Shown here piece by piece: positions 34,788 through 43,203 of a stretch of DNA of 64,000 nucleotides (the first letter of the stretch is position 1; the number at the start of each line of letters is the position of its first letter). A program made the position numbers and the translations under genes. Location of the stretch: assembly GCA_035798135.1 (NCBI GenBank), contig JAPFBR010000007.1, forward strand, positions 75,087 to 139,086, written 5' to 3'. The notes beneath the pieces are model-generated. The model did no database searches. It saw only the letters and a program-made list of their open reading frames with translations, and had not been told where the DNA came from. Origin of the DNA: Sediminicola sp035798135 (lineage in GTDB: Bacteria; Bacteroidota; Bacteroidia; Flavobacteriales; Flavobacteriaceae).

Positions 34788-36038
34788 TTAAAAGCGGCGA
34801 TCAGGATGGAATCCATCTATATCCATGGATAATTTTTGATCGGATATTATTTCCGCAACCAATTTTCCGGTAGCAGGCCCCAAGCTCCAGCCCATCATAG
34901 CATGCCCGGTGGCAATGGTCAAATTATCATATGCAGAAGGGCGACCAATGTATGGGAGTCCGTCTGGGGAAACAGGTCTTAAGCCACATTGGGCTTCGCT
35001 TTTTTCTGTTTCGTTGATCTCCAGTCCATTGTAATAGGAAGAAGCAGCCTTTGCAATGGCATGAACCCTTTTTGCTTTAATATCATGGTTGATACCGGAA
35101 AGTTCCATGGTCCCTGCAAATCGTGTAAAGCCCTGCATAGGAGTAACCGCAACTTTGGCTTCCATTAAAACGGCTGGGAGAAGAATTCCTGTTTTTCGAT
35201 GTACATTGATCCGATATCCTTTTCCAGGCTGAACCAGCAGATTTAATTTTAGTTTTTTGGAAATTCCTTCGCTCCATGATCCTGAGGCCAAGACAAATTC
35301 ATCTGCCTTATAGGTTTGTTTATTGGTAGTTACAGTTGAAATTTTTCTGTTTTGAAAGGAAAAGTCCAATACTTCCTCATTGATTTTGAATACCACTCCC
35401 TTCCGTTTTAGATAGTCCACCAATTTGGGCATTAATTCCGTTGGGGTAGTGTGGGCATCACATTCATAATGTATTGCCCCTAATATCTCATGGCTTAAAT
35501 TGGGTTGTAGGGCATTAAGTTCTTTGAGGGTGAGTATTTTTGTCTCCAGTCCCTCTTCTTGTGCCCTTTTCGCAACTTCCGCTTCATGCTTTCCTTCTTT
35601 TGCTGTTTTGTAGAGCATGAGCAATCCATTTTTTTCAAGGTGAAAGTTGCCCAAATCACCGGAATTGAACATTTCCGTGTATAGGTCCTTGCTTAAAAGA
35701 TTAATGTCCTTGATCAAAGGAATGGCCTTTTCCACATTTTTTTTGGTGGAGGAAGCGTTAAAATTCCATGTCCATTTAAGGAAGTCAAGATCCAAACGTG
35801 GCTTAATATAGAAAGGGCTACTGCTGTTGAACATCATTTTAATTCCTTTGGCCATCATGCCAGGAGATGCCAATGGGATAATATGGCTAGGGGTAATATA
35901 CCCAGCGTTTACGAAAGAAGCTCCCTTGGTAATGTCCGATTTGTCTATAATAGTGACCTGATGTCCTTCCTTTAGTAAATAGTAGGCACTGCTTAGACCA
36001 ATGATCCCTCCACCAATGATAATGATGTTCTTTCCCAT
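34788..36038 (-). CDS. DadA-like FAD-dependent D-amino-acid dehydrogenase
   Basis: 416 residues. The N-terminus NIIIIGGGIIGLSSAYYLLKEG is a DAO-fold FAD site, followed by FVNAGYITPSH near residues 41-51, typical of DadA. GKGYRINVH, QCGLRPVSPDGLPYIGR and TGHAMMGWSLGPATGKL mark the substrate and C-terminal FAD regions. It oxidises D-amino acids, or possibly hydroxyproline, to keto acids, passing electrons to quinone. Stop is adjacent (convergent) to the DUF1080 gene stop. A stem at 36057-36079 sits in its 5' leader. Confidence 0.88.
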   Translation of the reverse strand: MGKNIIIIGGGIIGLSSAYYLLKEGHQVTIIDKSDITKGASFVNAGYITPSHIIPLASPGMMAKGIKMMFNSSSPFYIKPRLDLDFLKWTWNFNASSTKKNVEKAIPLIKDINLLSKDLYTEMFNSGDLGNFHLEKNGLLMLYKTAKEGKHEAEVAKRAQEEGLETKILTLKELNALQPNLSHEILGAIHYECDAHTTPTELMPKLVDYLKRKGVVFKINEEVLDFSFQNRKISTVTTNKQTYKADEFVLASGSWSEGISKKLKLNLLVQPGKGYRINVHRKTGILLPAVLMEAKVAVTPMQGFTRFAGTMELSGINHDIKAKRVHAIAKAASSYYNGLEINETEKSEAQCGLRPVSPDGLPYIGRPSAYDNLTIATGHAMMGWSLGPATGKLVAEIISDQKLSMDIDGFHPDRRF

Positions 36039-36056
36039 AATTGTAGAATATTAATT

Positions 36057-36079
36057 CCCACATCCAATTAGGATGTGGG
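36057..36079. other. Stem-loop in leader of the DadA-like gene
   Basis: CCCACATCC-AATTA-GGATGTGGG, a 9-bp perfect stem 19 bp upstream of the ATG on the minus strand. A TTTCTTTG element lies just upstream of it, so the mRNA could begin with this stem. Confidence 0.5.
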
Positions 36080-36242
36080 CAAAGAAACTAAATTACGAAG
36101 AATAAGATTGAGTAAATTATAACTGGAAAAATCTTTTTAAGGTTAATTTTCGCTCAATTTCCACATCACCGGAATCCTGAACTTTATGGAATATCTACAA
36201 CTGGGTAACGATAATCCAGATAACAGAAAATGAATAAATCAC

Positions 36243-36810
36243 GCTCATAAAAGCGGTTTTGTGCCCACGACTGCCCCGACGCTTCGGGGGAGCCAGCACA
36301 TGATTTATATATTATTAAGGTGTTCGCACGGATGGTTTACTCTATATAATCTTTGAGACAAAAGGGCATAAAAAAACCGCTAAATAAAGCGGTTTTGTGC
36401 CCACGCCTGCCCCGACGATTCGGGGGAGCCAGCACATGATTTATATATTATTATGGTGTTCGCACGGATGGTTTACTCTATATAATCTTTGAGACAAAAG
36501 GGCAAAAAAAACCGCTAAATAAAGCGGTTTTGTGCCCACGCCTGCCCCGACGATTCGGGGGAGCCAGCACATGATTTATATATTATTATGGTGTTCGCAT
36601 GGATGGTGTTTTTTATTTACCATCGGTCATTTACGGTACAATAGGCCATAAAAAACCGCTATAAAAGCGGTTTTGTGCCCACGCCTGCCCCGACGCTTCG
36701 GGGGAGCCAGCACATGATTTATATATTATTATGGTGTTCGCACGGATGGTTTACTCTATATAATCTTTGAGACAAAAGGGCATAAAAAAACCGCTAAATA
36801 AAGCGGTTTT
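36243..36810. repeat. Tandem tRNA-Leu 3'-end-like repeat array, four units
   Basis: GTGCCCACG begins four degenerate units at 36261, 36397, 36532 and 36675, and the genuine tRNA-Leu 3' end at 36811; the periods are 136, 135, 143 and 136 bp. Each unit contains, on the plus strand, GTGCCCACGNCTG, a palindrome CCCCGACG(A/C)TTCGGGGG, CCAGCACATG, an AT-rich linker, GGTGTTCGCA(C/T)GGATGG, a 35-bp spacer and an AACCGCT...AGCGG hairpin with an A/T tail. The third spacer is replaced by unrelated sequence (about 36606-36650). The rest of the 947-bp gap (36080-36242) shows nothing supportable. It is not a CRISPR. Confidence 0.85.
36784..36810 (-). terminator. Intrinsic terminator of tRNA-Leu
   Basis: On the minus strand AACCGCT-TTATTT-AGCGGTTTTTTT directly after the tRNA; repeated in each array unit. 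Confidence 0.85.
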
Positions 36811-36811
36811 G

Positions 36812-36895
36812 TGCCCACGACTGGATTCGAACCAGCACATCCTTGCGAACACCACCCCCTCAAGGTGGCGTGTCTACCAATTTCACCACGTGGGC
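36812..36895 (-). tRNA. tRNA-Leu (GAG)
   Basis: 84 nt. The acceptor stem GCCCACG/CGTGGGC pairs perfectly. The anticodon stem CCACC/GGTGG closes the loop TTGAGGG with anticodon GAG. The variable arm GTGTTCGCAAGGATGT is long, as expected for a class II tRNA, and the T arm is CTGG-TTCGAATC-CAG. CCA is not encoded in full. The promoter lies 15 bp upstream and an intrinsic terminator follows at once. Confidence 0.95.
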
Positions 36896-36909
36896 TTATA
36901 AAGAGGATG

Positions 36910-36917
36910 CAAATATA
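36910..36917 (-). promoter_or_regulatory. -7 element TATATTTG of tRNA-Leu
   Basis: Perfect TAnnTTTG on the minus strand, 15 bp before the tRNA 5' end. The -33 position reads TGG at 19 nt. Confidence 0.65.
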
Positions 36918-36985
36918 AACATGTTTTTTTACTAAACCATTTCACTGGCAATGTTGTTGAAAATATTTTCCTGCAATTCCGAGGA

Positions 36986-37768
36986 TTAAAAATCTTTTTT
37001 CTTGGCGATGCTTACCAAGCGCCAAATGGGTAAAATAACCCATGTCAAAAGTAATGTCATTGAAACCATGTATCCTAATTTTGTTCCAAAAAACGACTTG
37101 AATACAGCCCCAGTATAACCTAAAAGAGCAGATATGTCGAGTTTTAAAAGTATCAAGGTTCTAGAAAGATCAATAGGGTTCAACATAGTTGCAAACAATG
37201 AAAATGAATCCAATGGATATTCCTCAAATAGTATAAGTGACATAAGAAAAAGCCCGTCATAGATTACCGCCATAAAAAGCCAAAGGAGAACTGCATATCC
37301 AAAGCCTTTAATTTTGTTTTCATTGGAGAGCGCTATATTAAAGGATAAGGCTGTAAAAATTAAAGTCAAGGACGCACCTGTGACCAACAATAATGTGAAG
37401 TCAAAAATGGCATCACTCCTAAATAAACCGTAAATAACAAATGGTATGCCGAGTCCCAATACCAAACTCATGGTCAGAGAACCTGCCACCCCTAGATACT
37501 GTCCCAAAAAAATAGAGGAACGCTTGATGGGTTGAGCTAATAATAGTTCGGTAAATTCCTTGGAATTATAGTAATACATCACCCCAAAAATTGTTCCGAT
37601 AAGTGGTACAAGCACAATAATTATATTCATTAGTGTTATGACGGCCTTAGAAACATCATTATTTAGGAATAAGAGCAGAAATCCCATGACCAAATAGAAG
37701 ATAAAATAGACATAACTCCATCTACTTCGAATGAGATCATAAAAGCTATATTTTAGTATTTTAAGCAT
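36986..37768 (-). CDS. nosY: NosY, ABC permease for nitrous oxide reductase maturation
   Basis: 260 residues from the ATG at 37768, which overlaps the nosF stop by 8 bp; a start 13 codons upstream is possible but overlaps more. Six membrane helices (about 15-38, 46-72, 94-120, 125-150, 160-190, 225-250) and the motif YYYNSKEFTELLLAQPIKRSS near residues 63-85 are typical of NosY/ABC-2 permeases. It works with NosF and NosD to supply the sulfur or copper needed for the CuZ site of NosZ. Last gene of the cluster. Confidence 0.92.
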   Translation of the reverse strand: MLKILKYSFYDLIRSRWSYVYFIFYLVMGFLLLFLNNDVSKAVITLMNIIIVLVPLIGTIFGVMYYYNSKEFTELLLAQPIKRSSIFLGQYLGVAGSLTMSLVLGLGIPFVIYGLFRSDAIFDFTLLLVTGASLTLIFTALSFNIALSNENKIKGFGYAVLLWLFMAVIYDGLFLMSLILFEEYPLDSFSLFATMLNPIDLSRTLILLKLDISALLGYTGAVFKSFFGTKLGYMVSMTLLLTWVILPIWRLVSIAKKKDF

Positions 37769-38471
37769 ATGTTTTAGTAGTTGAAATGGCCGCAATTGCG
37801 TGTTCAAAATTGGTTTGTTTGGTCTTGATGTTCAGTTCCTCTTTTGTTCCCCTGAAATATATTTTACCTTCAAGTAGATATACAATCTCGTCTGCCACCT
37901 CTTCTACAAACTGCATAATATGTGACGAGACCAAAAAAGTTTTTCCTTTTTCTTTTTCCTTAAAAATAAGCTCCTTCAAGGATAACATGGAAGTTGGATC
38001 CAAACCATTGGTTGGTTCGTCCAATATAATCAATGGACTTTCAAACATAAAGGCGAGCACAATATTGACTTTCTGTTTGGTACCTCCAGATAGAGTTGCC
38101 AATTTTTTATCCAAAAACTGACCTAAACCAAAAAGTTGAATCAATTTTTGTTCATCGCTCGGCTTTTGCCGAAGATCCTTAATCATTTCTATGAGTTCAT
38201 GCACTTTTAAGTTGCCCGGAAAATTTGCTATTTGAGGTAAATAATTGATGTCCTGACGGTATTGCCAACTTTTCTTGATAGACGTTCCCTTTACATAAAT
38301 TGCACCTTTATCTGGCACTACCATACCCAAAATACTTTTGATCAAAGTAGTTTTTCCGGAGCCGTTTGGGCCCAATACTGCTATGATTCCAGGTTTATCA
38401 ATTGTTAAGTCAAGCCCTGACAGGACATGATTTTTTCCAAATCTTTTATGTAGGTTTTCTATCTGTATCAT
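37761..38471 (-). CDS. nosF: NosF, ABC ATPase
   Basis: 236 residues. Walker A GPNGSGKTTLIK (about 35-46), Q loop LPQIANFPG, signature LSGGTKQKVNIVLAF, Walker B PLIILDEPTNGLDP and the switch His in VSSHIMQFVEEV are all intact. It powers NosY. Its start overlaps the nosD stop by 4 bp. Confidence 0.94.
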   Translation of the reverse strand: MIQIENLHKRFGKNHVLSGLDLTIDKPGIIAVLGPNGSGKTTLIKSILGMVVPDKGAIYVKGTSIKKSWQYRQDINYLPQIANFPGNLKVHELIEMIKDLRQKPSDEQKLIQLFGLGQFLDKKLATLSGGTKQKVNIVLAFMFESPLIILDEPTNGLDPTSMLSLKELIFKEKEKGKTFLVSSHIMQFVEEVADEIVYLLEGKIYFRGTKEELNIKTKQTNFEHAIAAISTTKTYA

Positions 38472-39703
38472 TTATTGTGTTTCATTAATGGATTGTTGTC
38501 CAGGAGATTGTCTGGAGTAAAAACGGGGGATACTTTTTCTGAAAAGTCGATGATATCCATAAATAAGCTCCGCAATAAAATAATGGTCTCCGGGGTTCTG
38601 TTAACAATATAGGAGAATAATTTTACCGGTCTATAAGGTACATCTCCAACACCATTTCTATCTAGATCATAACCGGTATAGTTGCTCCAATAATTATGGT
38701 CGAAGACATTGTCATTCAAATTACTGTTATAGGAGATGTCAAAAGAATTATATAGAAAATTATTGTTGATGAATGAATTTGTATAACAGGCTCCCCTCAC
38801 TTTAATGGCCCAACCGTTTTTGATGAAATTGTTGTTTTTATATATGATTCTATTAGAACCTTCAATATTGATTCCTATGGTGTTTTCTTCGAAAGTATTG
38901 TTGGATATTTCTGCGTCATTAATTTCTTTTAGTAACATACCAAAAGAGGCCGTGCCCCAATTTTTTCGAAATGTATTCCCTATCATTTTAATTTTCTTGG
39001 AAAACATTACCGCCACTCCTGCACCATTGTTCTCAAAAGTATTGTTCTCATAAACATCATCATTGGAAAACATAAAATGAAGACCGTACCTGATATTATT
39101 GGAGCTGATATTATTTTTGATAATGATATTATCAGAAAATTCCAGATAAATGCCATCCCTTACATGTTGCACTATGTTTTGGGATACCTCAATATTTTGG
39201 GAATACCATAGTTGTATCCCATTACCGGAATTATATTCGTTGACCGCATCTCCAAGGATCGTATTGTGAAATACTTTTCCATTCTGTGCTTTTTCCAAAT
39301 ATATGCCAAAGAATAACTTTTCAAGAACCAGATTTTGAATCACAAAATTTTTGCTCTTGACTACTCTGACAGCGGCATAGTCTGCTGTATAACTAGTGCC
39401 AACATTTATGATATAAAAGCCATCCACAGTAACATTGTCTGAGGTTATGGTTATGATTTCACCTTTATCCTGTCCATCTATTATTGGAAATTTCTCCCCT
39501 ATAAGAGTTAGGGGCTTATTAATATGGATATTAAATTCCTTATAGGTATCCTTTTGTACCCTTACAGTATCAAAATGCTTGGCCATTAGGATAGCCTCTT
39601 TTATGGTTTTAACGGGACACGTCTTGCAAACGGTAATGGTATTGGCATTTATGGCCAAACCTGAAAACATAAAAAGGAAAATATAGGCTAATATTGGTTT
39701 CAT
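38468..39703 (-). CDS. nosD: NosD, periplasmic copper-processing beta-helix protein
   Basis: 411 residues with a signal peptide (ILAYIFLFMFSGLAINA). The body is a right-handed parallel beta-helix of NosD/PbH1 repeats such as YGLHFMFSNDDVYENNTFENN and MIGNTFRKNWGTASFG, and ends in the NosD-typical YNSNLNDNVFDHNYWSNYTGYD region. It acts with NosFY in NosZ CuZ assembly in the periplasm. It overlaps nosF by 4 bp and lies 9 bp after the cupin gene. Confidence 0.94.
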   Translation of the reverse strand: MKPILAYIFLFMFSGLAINANTITVCKTCPVKTIKEAILMAKHFDTVRVQKDTYKEFNIHINKPLTLIGEKFPIIDGQDKGEIITITSDNVTVDGFYIINVGTSYTADYAAVRVVKSKNFVIQNLVLEKLFFGIYLEKAQNGKVFHNTILGDAVNEYNSGNGIQLWYSQNIEVSQNIVQHVRDGIYLEFSDNIIIKNNISSNNIRYGLHFMFSNDDVYENNTFENNGAGVAVMFSKKIKMIGNTFRKNWGTASFGMLLKEINDAEISNNTFEENTIGINIEGSNRIIYKNNNFIKNGWAIKVRGACYTNSFINNNFLYNSFDISYNSNLNDNVFDHNYWSNYTGYDLDRNGVGDVPYRPVKLFSYIVNRTPETIILLRSLFMDIIDFSEKVSPVFTPDNLLDNNPLMKHNK

Positions 39704-39712
39704 AGTTCCAAA

Positions 39713-40006
39713 TTATCGGATGATGAGGAATTTAGAATTTGTTGTTGCTTTTACCCAATGATTTGTATTCTTGGGAAAATTGAAATGTTGTTGTTCTTTT
39801 AATTGATATGAGGTATCGTTAATGTAAAAAAGTATCTCTCCTTCCAAAACAACTAGATGTGCATTGGTTGGGGAAGTATGATCTGGGAATATTGCATCTT
39901 TTTCCAAGCTAATTGAAAGTATATCAAATGCGTCCGTGTTTACAATTTTTAGTACTTGAAGTTGAGCATAATCTTGTTGTCTTATGCGGTTGTCAATTTG
40001 ATACAT
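39713..40006 (-). CDS. Small cupin-like protein in the nos cluster
   Basis: 97 residues from MYQIDNRIRQQ at 40006; the frame could start 12 codons upstream but would overlap nosL. HTSPTNAHLVVLEGEILFYIN and FPKNTNHWVKA suggest a single-domain cupin (beta-barrel) with His residues at metal-ligand positions. It lies between nosL (5-bp gap) and nosD (9-bp gap). A role in handling copper or sulfur for NosZ is inferred from the position only. Confidence 0.7.
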   Translation of the reverse strand: MYQIDNRIRQQDYAQLQVLKIVNTDAFDILSISLEKDAIFPDHTSPTNAHLVVLEGEILFYINDTSYQLKEQQHFNFPKNTNHWVKATTNSKFLIIR

Positions 40007-40011
40007 AGTTG

Positions 40012-40446
40012 TTAATTGAAATGAGTTAATAATGATTCCCAAGCATATTGTTCACCGCCTAGTTCCTTTAGGGCTTTTGTTGAGCTTTCAAGAGTGCTAA
40101 AAGCCGTTAAATTGGCACCCATAGGACTGGAAATACCAGTACTGATCAAATAATATCCAGTTTTGGCATCTATTAATTTTCCTGGATGATCATAATCATT
40201 TACTAAAATTAGGGAAACAGAAGTCTCATCAATTTCTTTCAAATGATTTATCATACATTCTATAGCGTCAAATTTGAACACCTTGCCTTTAGAAGTCACT
40301 AGTTGAGCCGCATGTTGTTGGTCTACAATGGTCATGGTACAAAAGTGACAAGTATCAAAACCATAGTTGATGGCTTTTGGACGGATGCGGCATGAGCATA
40401 AAATAAAGCACAAAAATAGGAGTGTGTATATTTTTTTTGAGGACAT
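40012..40446 (-). CDS. nosL: NosL, copper chaperone lipoprotein
   Basis: 144 residues; a lipoprotein leader (FLCFILCSCRIRPK) and the Cu(I)-binding motif CHFCTM near residues 33-38, the CxxCxM pattern of NosL. It delivers copper to the NosZ precursor at the outer side of the membrane. It lies 6 bp downstream of the membrane protein gene. Confidence 0.92.
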   Translation of the reverse strand: MSSKKIYTLLFLCFILCSCRIRPKAINYGFDTCHFCTMTIVDQQHAAQLVTSKGKVFKFDAIECMINHLKEIDETSVSLILVNDYDHPGKLIDAKTGYYLISTGISSPMGANLTAFSTLESSTKALKELGGEQYAWESLLTHFN

Positions 40447-40452
40447 AGGCTA

Positions 40453-41076
40453 TTATTTTTGACTTTTCAATGCTCGATATTCCCTTTTTCCAACAAAAAA
40501 AGCAGCTACCGTTAGCATCATTCCAACAAACATCATATAGGCACCTGTATGTGGCAAGGAGGTTACATCAAAATTTAACATTTTCTCATGCCCGAAAAGC
40601 GGTGGTTTATAGGTCATAGGAGTGCCATCTGAGTTTGTGATTTTCATTATGGCATGTGGGTCAAGATTAGTCCCGTAATCCATCATCCAAGCATTAAAAT
40701 CGTACATCCCCAAGATTCCTAAAATGGACATGAAAATAAACCAGCCTAAAAACCAATTGTTACTTACTTTACCTGCAAAACCTAATAGACCTATAACTAC
40801 CCCGAGGAAGACCATACCTCCAATCACATATGGGAAGGCAGTAAATTCCCACATTTCCTCAGGTTTTGGAATTGTTTTCATTCCTATGTAATGGTTTAGT
40901 CCATCTATATTTTGGATATCAAATTCTTCAACGCCCTGTATACCGGTTATATGTATATTCATTCCTAAGGGAATGGGATATTGTGGTGCTCCTAACATGA
41001 TATTCCAGAGGGGAAAGACAAACAATCCTAAAAGCAATAATGAGCCAATAATCATGAGTGATCCTGATTTTTTCAT
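40453..41076 (-). CDS. Conserved membrane protein of the nos cluster
   Basis: 207 residues with about four to five helices (5-27, 80-105, 110-130, 175-200). The loop between helices 1 and 2 faces the periplasm and holds PEEMWEFTAFPYVIGG; FNAWMMDYGTNLDPHA follows. Genes like this are found between nosZ and nosL in Bacteroidota; the role is unknown. A terminator-like stem between nosZ and this gene (41148-41186) may lower its expression. Confidence 0.78.
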   Translation of the reverse strand: MKKSGSLMIIGSLLLLGLFVFPLWNIMLGAPQYPIPLGMNIHITGIQGVEEFDIQNIDGLNHYIGMKTIPKPEEMWEFTAFPYVIGGMVFLGVVIGLLGFAGKVSNNWFLGWFIFMSILGILGMYDFNAWMMDYGTNLDPHAIMKITNSDGTPMTYKPPLFGHEKMLNFDVTSLPHTGAYMMFVGMMLTVAAFFVGKREYRALKSQK

Positions 41077-41147
41077 TTATAAAAATTTTAAATTATTGTC
41101 TCAAGAATGGTTTTAAAACTTTGGATTCTTGTTCAATTAAAATATTT

Positions 41148-41186
41148 AAAAAAGCGGGAAGGCTTATCCTCCTAACCCGCTTTTTA
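41148..41186 (-). terminator. Terminator or attenuator downstream of nosZ
   Basis: AAAAAGCGGG pairs across a 17-nt loop with CCCGCTTTTTT on the minus strand, 26 bp after the nosZ stop. Confidence 0.75.
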
Positions 41187-41211
41187 TTAGTATCATACTT
41201 CTTACCGTAAT

Positions 41212-43170
41212 TTAATCCCCCAATCCCCAAGATAGTTCCAATTTTGAGTCAGCTGGGGAGACTCGGATATAGCCTTGCATTTCTTGATGCAGGGCAGAAC
41301 AGAAGTCAGGACAATAGAAAGGCCAAACCCCTATTTGTTTTGGTTCCCAAACCATCGTTTCGGTCTGTCCAGGCATAATTAATAGTTCTGAAGTGTTGGC
41401 ACCTATCATGGATATTCCATGGGGAACATCATAATCCTGTTCATGATTGGTGACATGGAAATACACTTTGTCTCCCACTTTTATACCTTCTATATTATCC
41501 GGATTAAAATGACTACGGATCATGGTCATATAAATATGTACCTCCTTGCCATTGCGTTCTACCCTCACATCTTTGTCGGATAAAGTGGCATGTTTATGCT
41601 TGTTCTCGGTCAGCTTATAAATTTTTCTAGAGTTTTTTGCAATTAAATCTGCAGGGATTCCGGCAGCATAATGTGGTTCTCCAATAGTAGGAAAATCTAA
41701 AAGCAATTCCATTTTTTCTCCTGAAATGTCATATAATTGGGCAGATTGTGTTACTTCAGGACCAGTGGGTAAATAACGGTCCTTGGTAATCTTGTTCATG
41801 GCCATGGCATATTTTCCAAAAGGCTTTCTAGAATTTCCTCCAGGTATCATTATGTGCCCTACAGAATAGTAGCAGGGTTGTCTGTCTACAACTTCCCATG
41901 ATCCCACTTTCCATTTTACAACTTCAGAGGATATAAAAAAGGTAGTATAAGCATTTCCCTTCCCGTCAAATTCTGTATGCAACGGCCCTAGTCCACCACT
42001 ACTTACGGTTCCGGCCAATACATCCTCAAATTTTAATATTGGGATTCCATAGGCCTCCCCGTCAAATTTTTTGTTTTCAATGGCAGCAATCATTTTGGTA
42101 AAGGAATGAACAGTAAGGTCTGCTGATAATTTTCCATTACCTACAATGTATTCGCCGGTAGGATCTACATCACAACCATGGGGAGATTTTGGAGTGGGTA
42201 AAAAGTATACGGCACCAGGAACATCTAATGGATCTACTACTAAAACTTCTTTTTTCATAGTTGAAGTAGCGGTATGGGTTTCATCACTATAAATATTATG
42301 GGCGTAATTGGCAGGCATTTTTGTGCCACCTCCATTATTTACATACTCTTCAATTTTTTTCCAGTTAACCGCGGCTATAAAATCTTTATCATTTTGTGAT
42401 GCGTTAACTTCCAATAAGGTATTGGCTTCTTCCGTATTATAGGTAGTAAAGAAAAACCAACCATGGGATTTGCCTCTTCCCGGATGGGAAAGGTCATAAT
42501 CAAAACCTGGCATCATCAACTGGAATTTAATATCCATACGACCATCTTCCGGATCTACACTGATAAAGGATAAAGCCCCTTTGAAATTACCCTTATAATC
42601 CTTAATGGGCATATCTTGTTGAGGAACGGGAACAGAAAAACGGGTTCCAGCCACCACATATTCCGTATTCTCAGTTACAAATGAAGAACTATGGTTCCCT
42701 GCACTATTTGGAATTTCTATGATTTCTGTTGTTTCAAAGGTCGTCAAATCTATTTTCGCAATACGGGGTGTATTGTTTCCATTAATAAATACAAAGCGAC
42801 CATCCAACTCACCATTGGTCTGTGAAATGTCAGGGTGGTGGGCATCATCCCAAGGAATAAATCCATGGGAGGTATTCAACATGGGTTTAGTTTCTTCATT
42901 ATACCCGTACGCCTTTTCAGGATCTTGGGAGAAGACAGGAATTACCTTAAAGAGCCTTCCGGACGGTAGGCCATAAACAGACAGCTGACCACTGAATCCT
43001 CCAGAAACAAAGGCGTAAAAATCATCGTATTCTCCAGGAGCGACATATACTTTCTCTGCGGCATTGGAAGCCAAAGCTCCATTGGATTTAGAATTGTTAT
43101 TATTCTTACAACTGGTCAAAAGAGAGGTGCAGAAAAATATTCCAAATAGTAAATAACTATAGTTTTTCAT
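41212..43170 (-). CDS. nosZ: Nitrous oxide reductase, clade II, lipoprotein
   Basis: 652 residues. Sec/lipoprotein signal (GIFFCTSLLTSCKN), the mark of clade II enzymes; there is no Tat motif. The seven-bladed propeller contains the CuZ histidines (DDAHHPDIS, AGNHSSS, HGCDVD, EPHYAAG). The C-terminal cupredoxin has the CuA ligands CPDFCSALHQEM with an upstream His (VPHGISM). It reduces N2O to N2 at the cell surface or in the periplasm as the last step of denitrification. It is 33 bp downstream of the fasciclin gene. Confidence 0.96.
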   Translation of the reverse strand: MKNYSYLLFGIFFCTSLLTSCKNNNNSKSNGALASNAAEKVYVAPGEYDDFYAFVSGGFSGQLSVYGLPSGRLFKVIPVFSQDPEKAYGYNEETKPMLNTSHGFIPWDDAHHPDISQTNGELDGRFVFINGNNTPRIAKIDLTTFETTEIIEIPNSAGNHSSSFVTENTEYVVAGTRFSVPVPQQDMPIKDYKGNFKGALSFISVDPEDGRMDIKFQLMMPGFDYDLSHPGRGKSHGWFFFTTYNTEEANTLLEVNASQNDKDFIAAVNWKKIEEYVNNGGGTKMPANYAHNIYSDETHTATSTMKKEVLVVDPLDVPGAVYFLPTPKSPHGCDVDPTGEYIVGNGKLSADLTVHSFTKMIAAIENKKFDGEAYGIPILKFEDVLAGTVSSGGLGPLHTEFDGKGNAYTTFFISSEVVKWKVGSWEVVDRQPCYYSVGHIMIPGGNSRKPFGKYAMAMNKITKDRYLPTGPEVTQSAQLYDISGEKMELLLDFPTIGEPHYAAGIPADLIAKNSRKIYKLTENKHKHATLSDKDVRVERNGKEVHIYMTMIRSHFNPDNIEGIKVGDKVYFHVTNHEQDYDVPHGISMIGANTSELLIMPGQTETMVWEPKQIGVWPFYCPDFCSALHQEMQGYIRVSPADSKLELSWGLGD

Positions 43171-43203
43171 TGATTTTATTTTAATTGTTTATTCAGTTTA
43201 TGT

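Noticed and set aside
36243..36810. Possible CRISPR array
   Set aside because: The unit is about 136 bp and is repeated almost entirely, with no short direct repeats separated by unique spacers and no cas genes.
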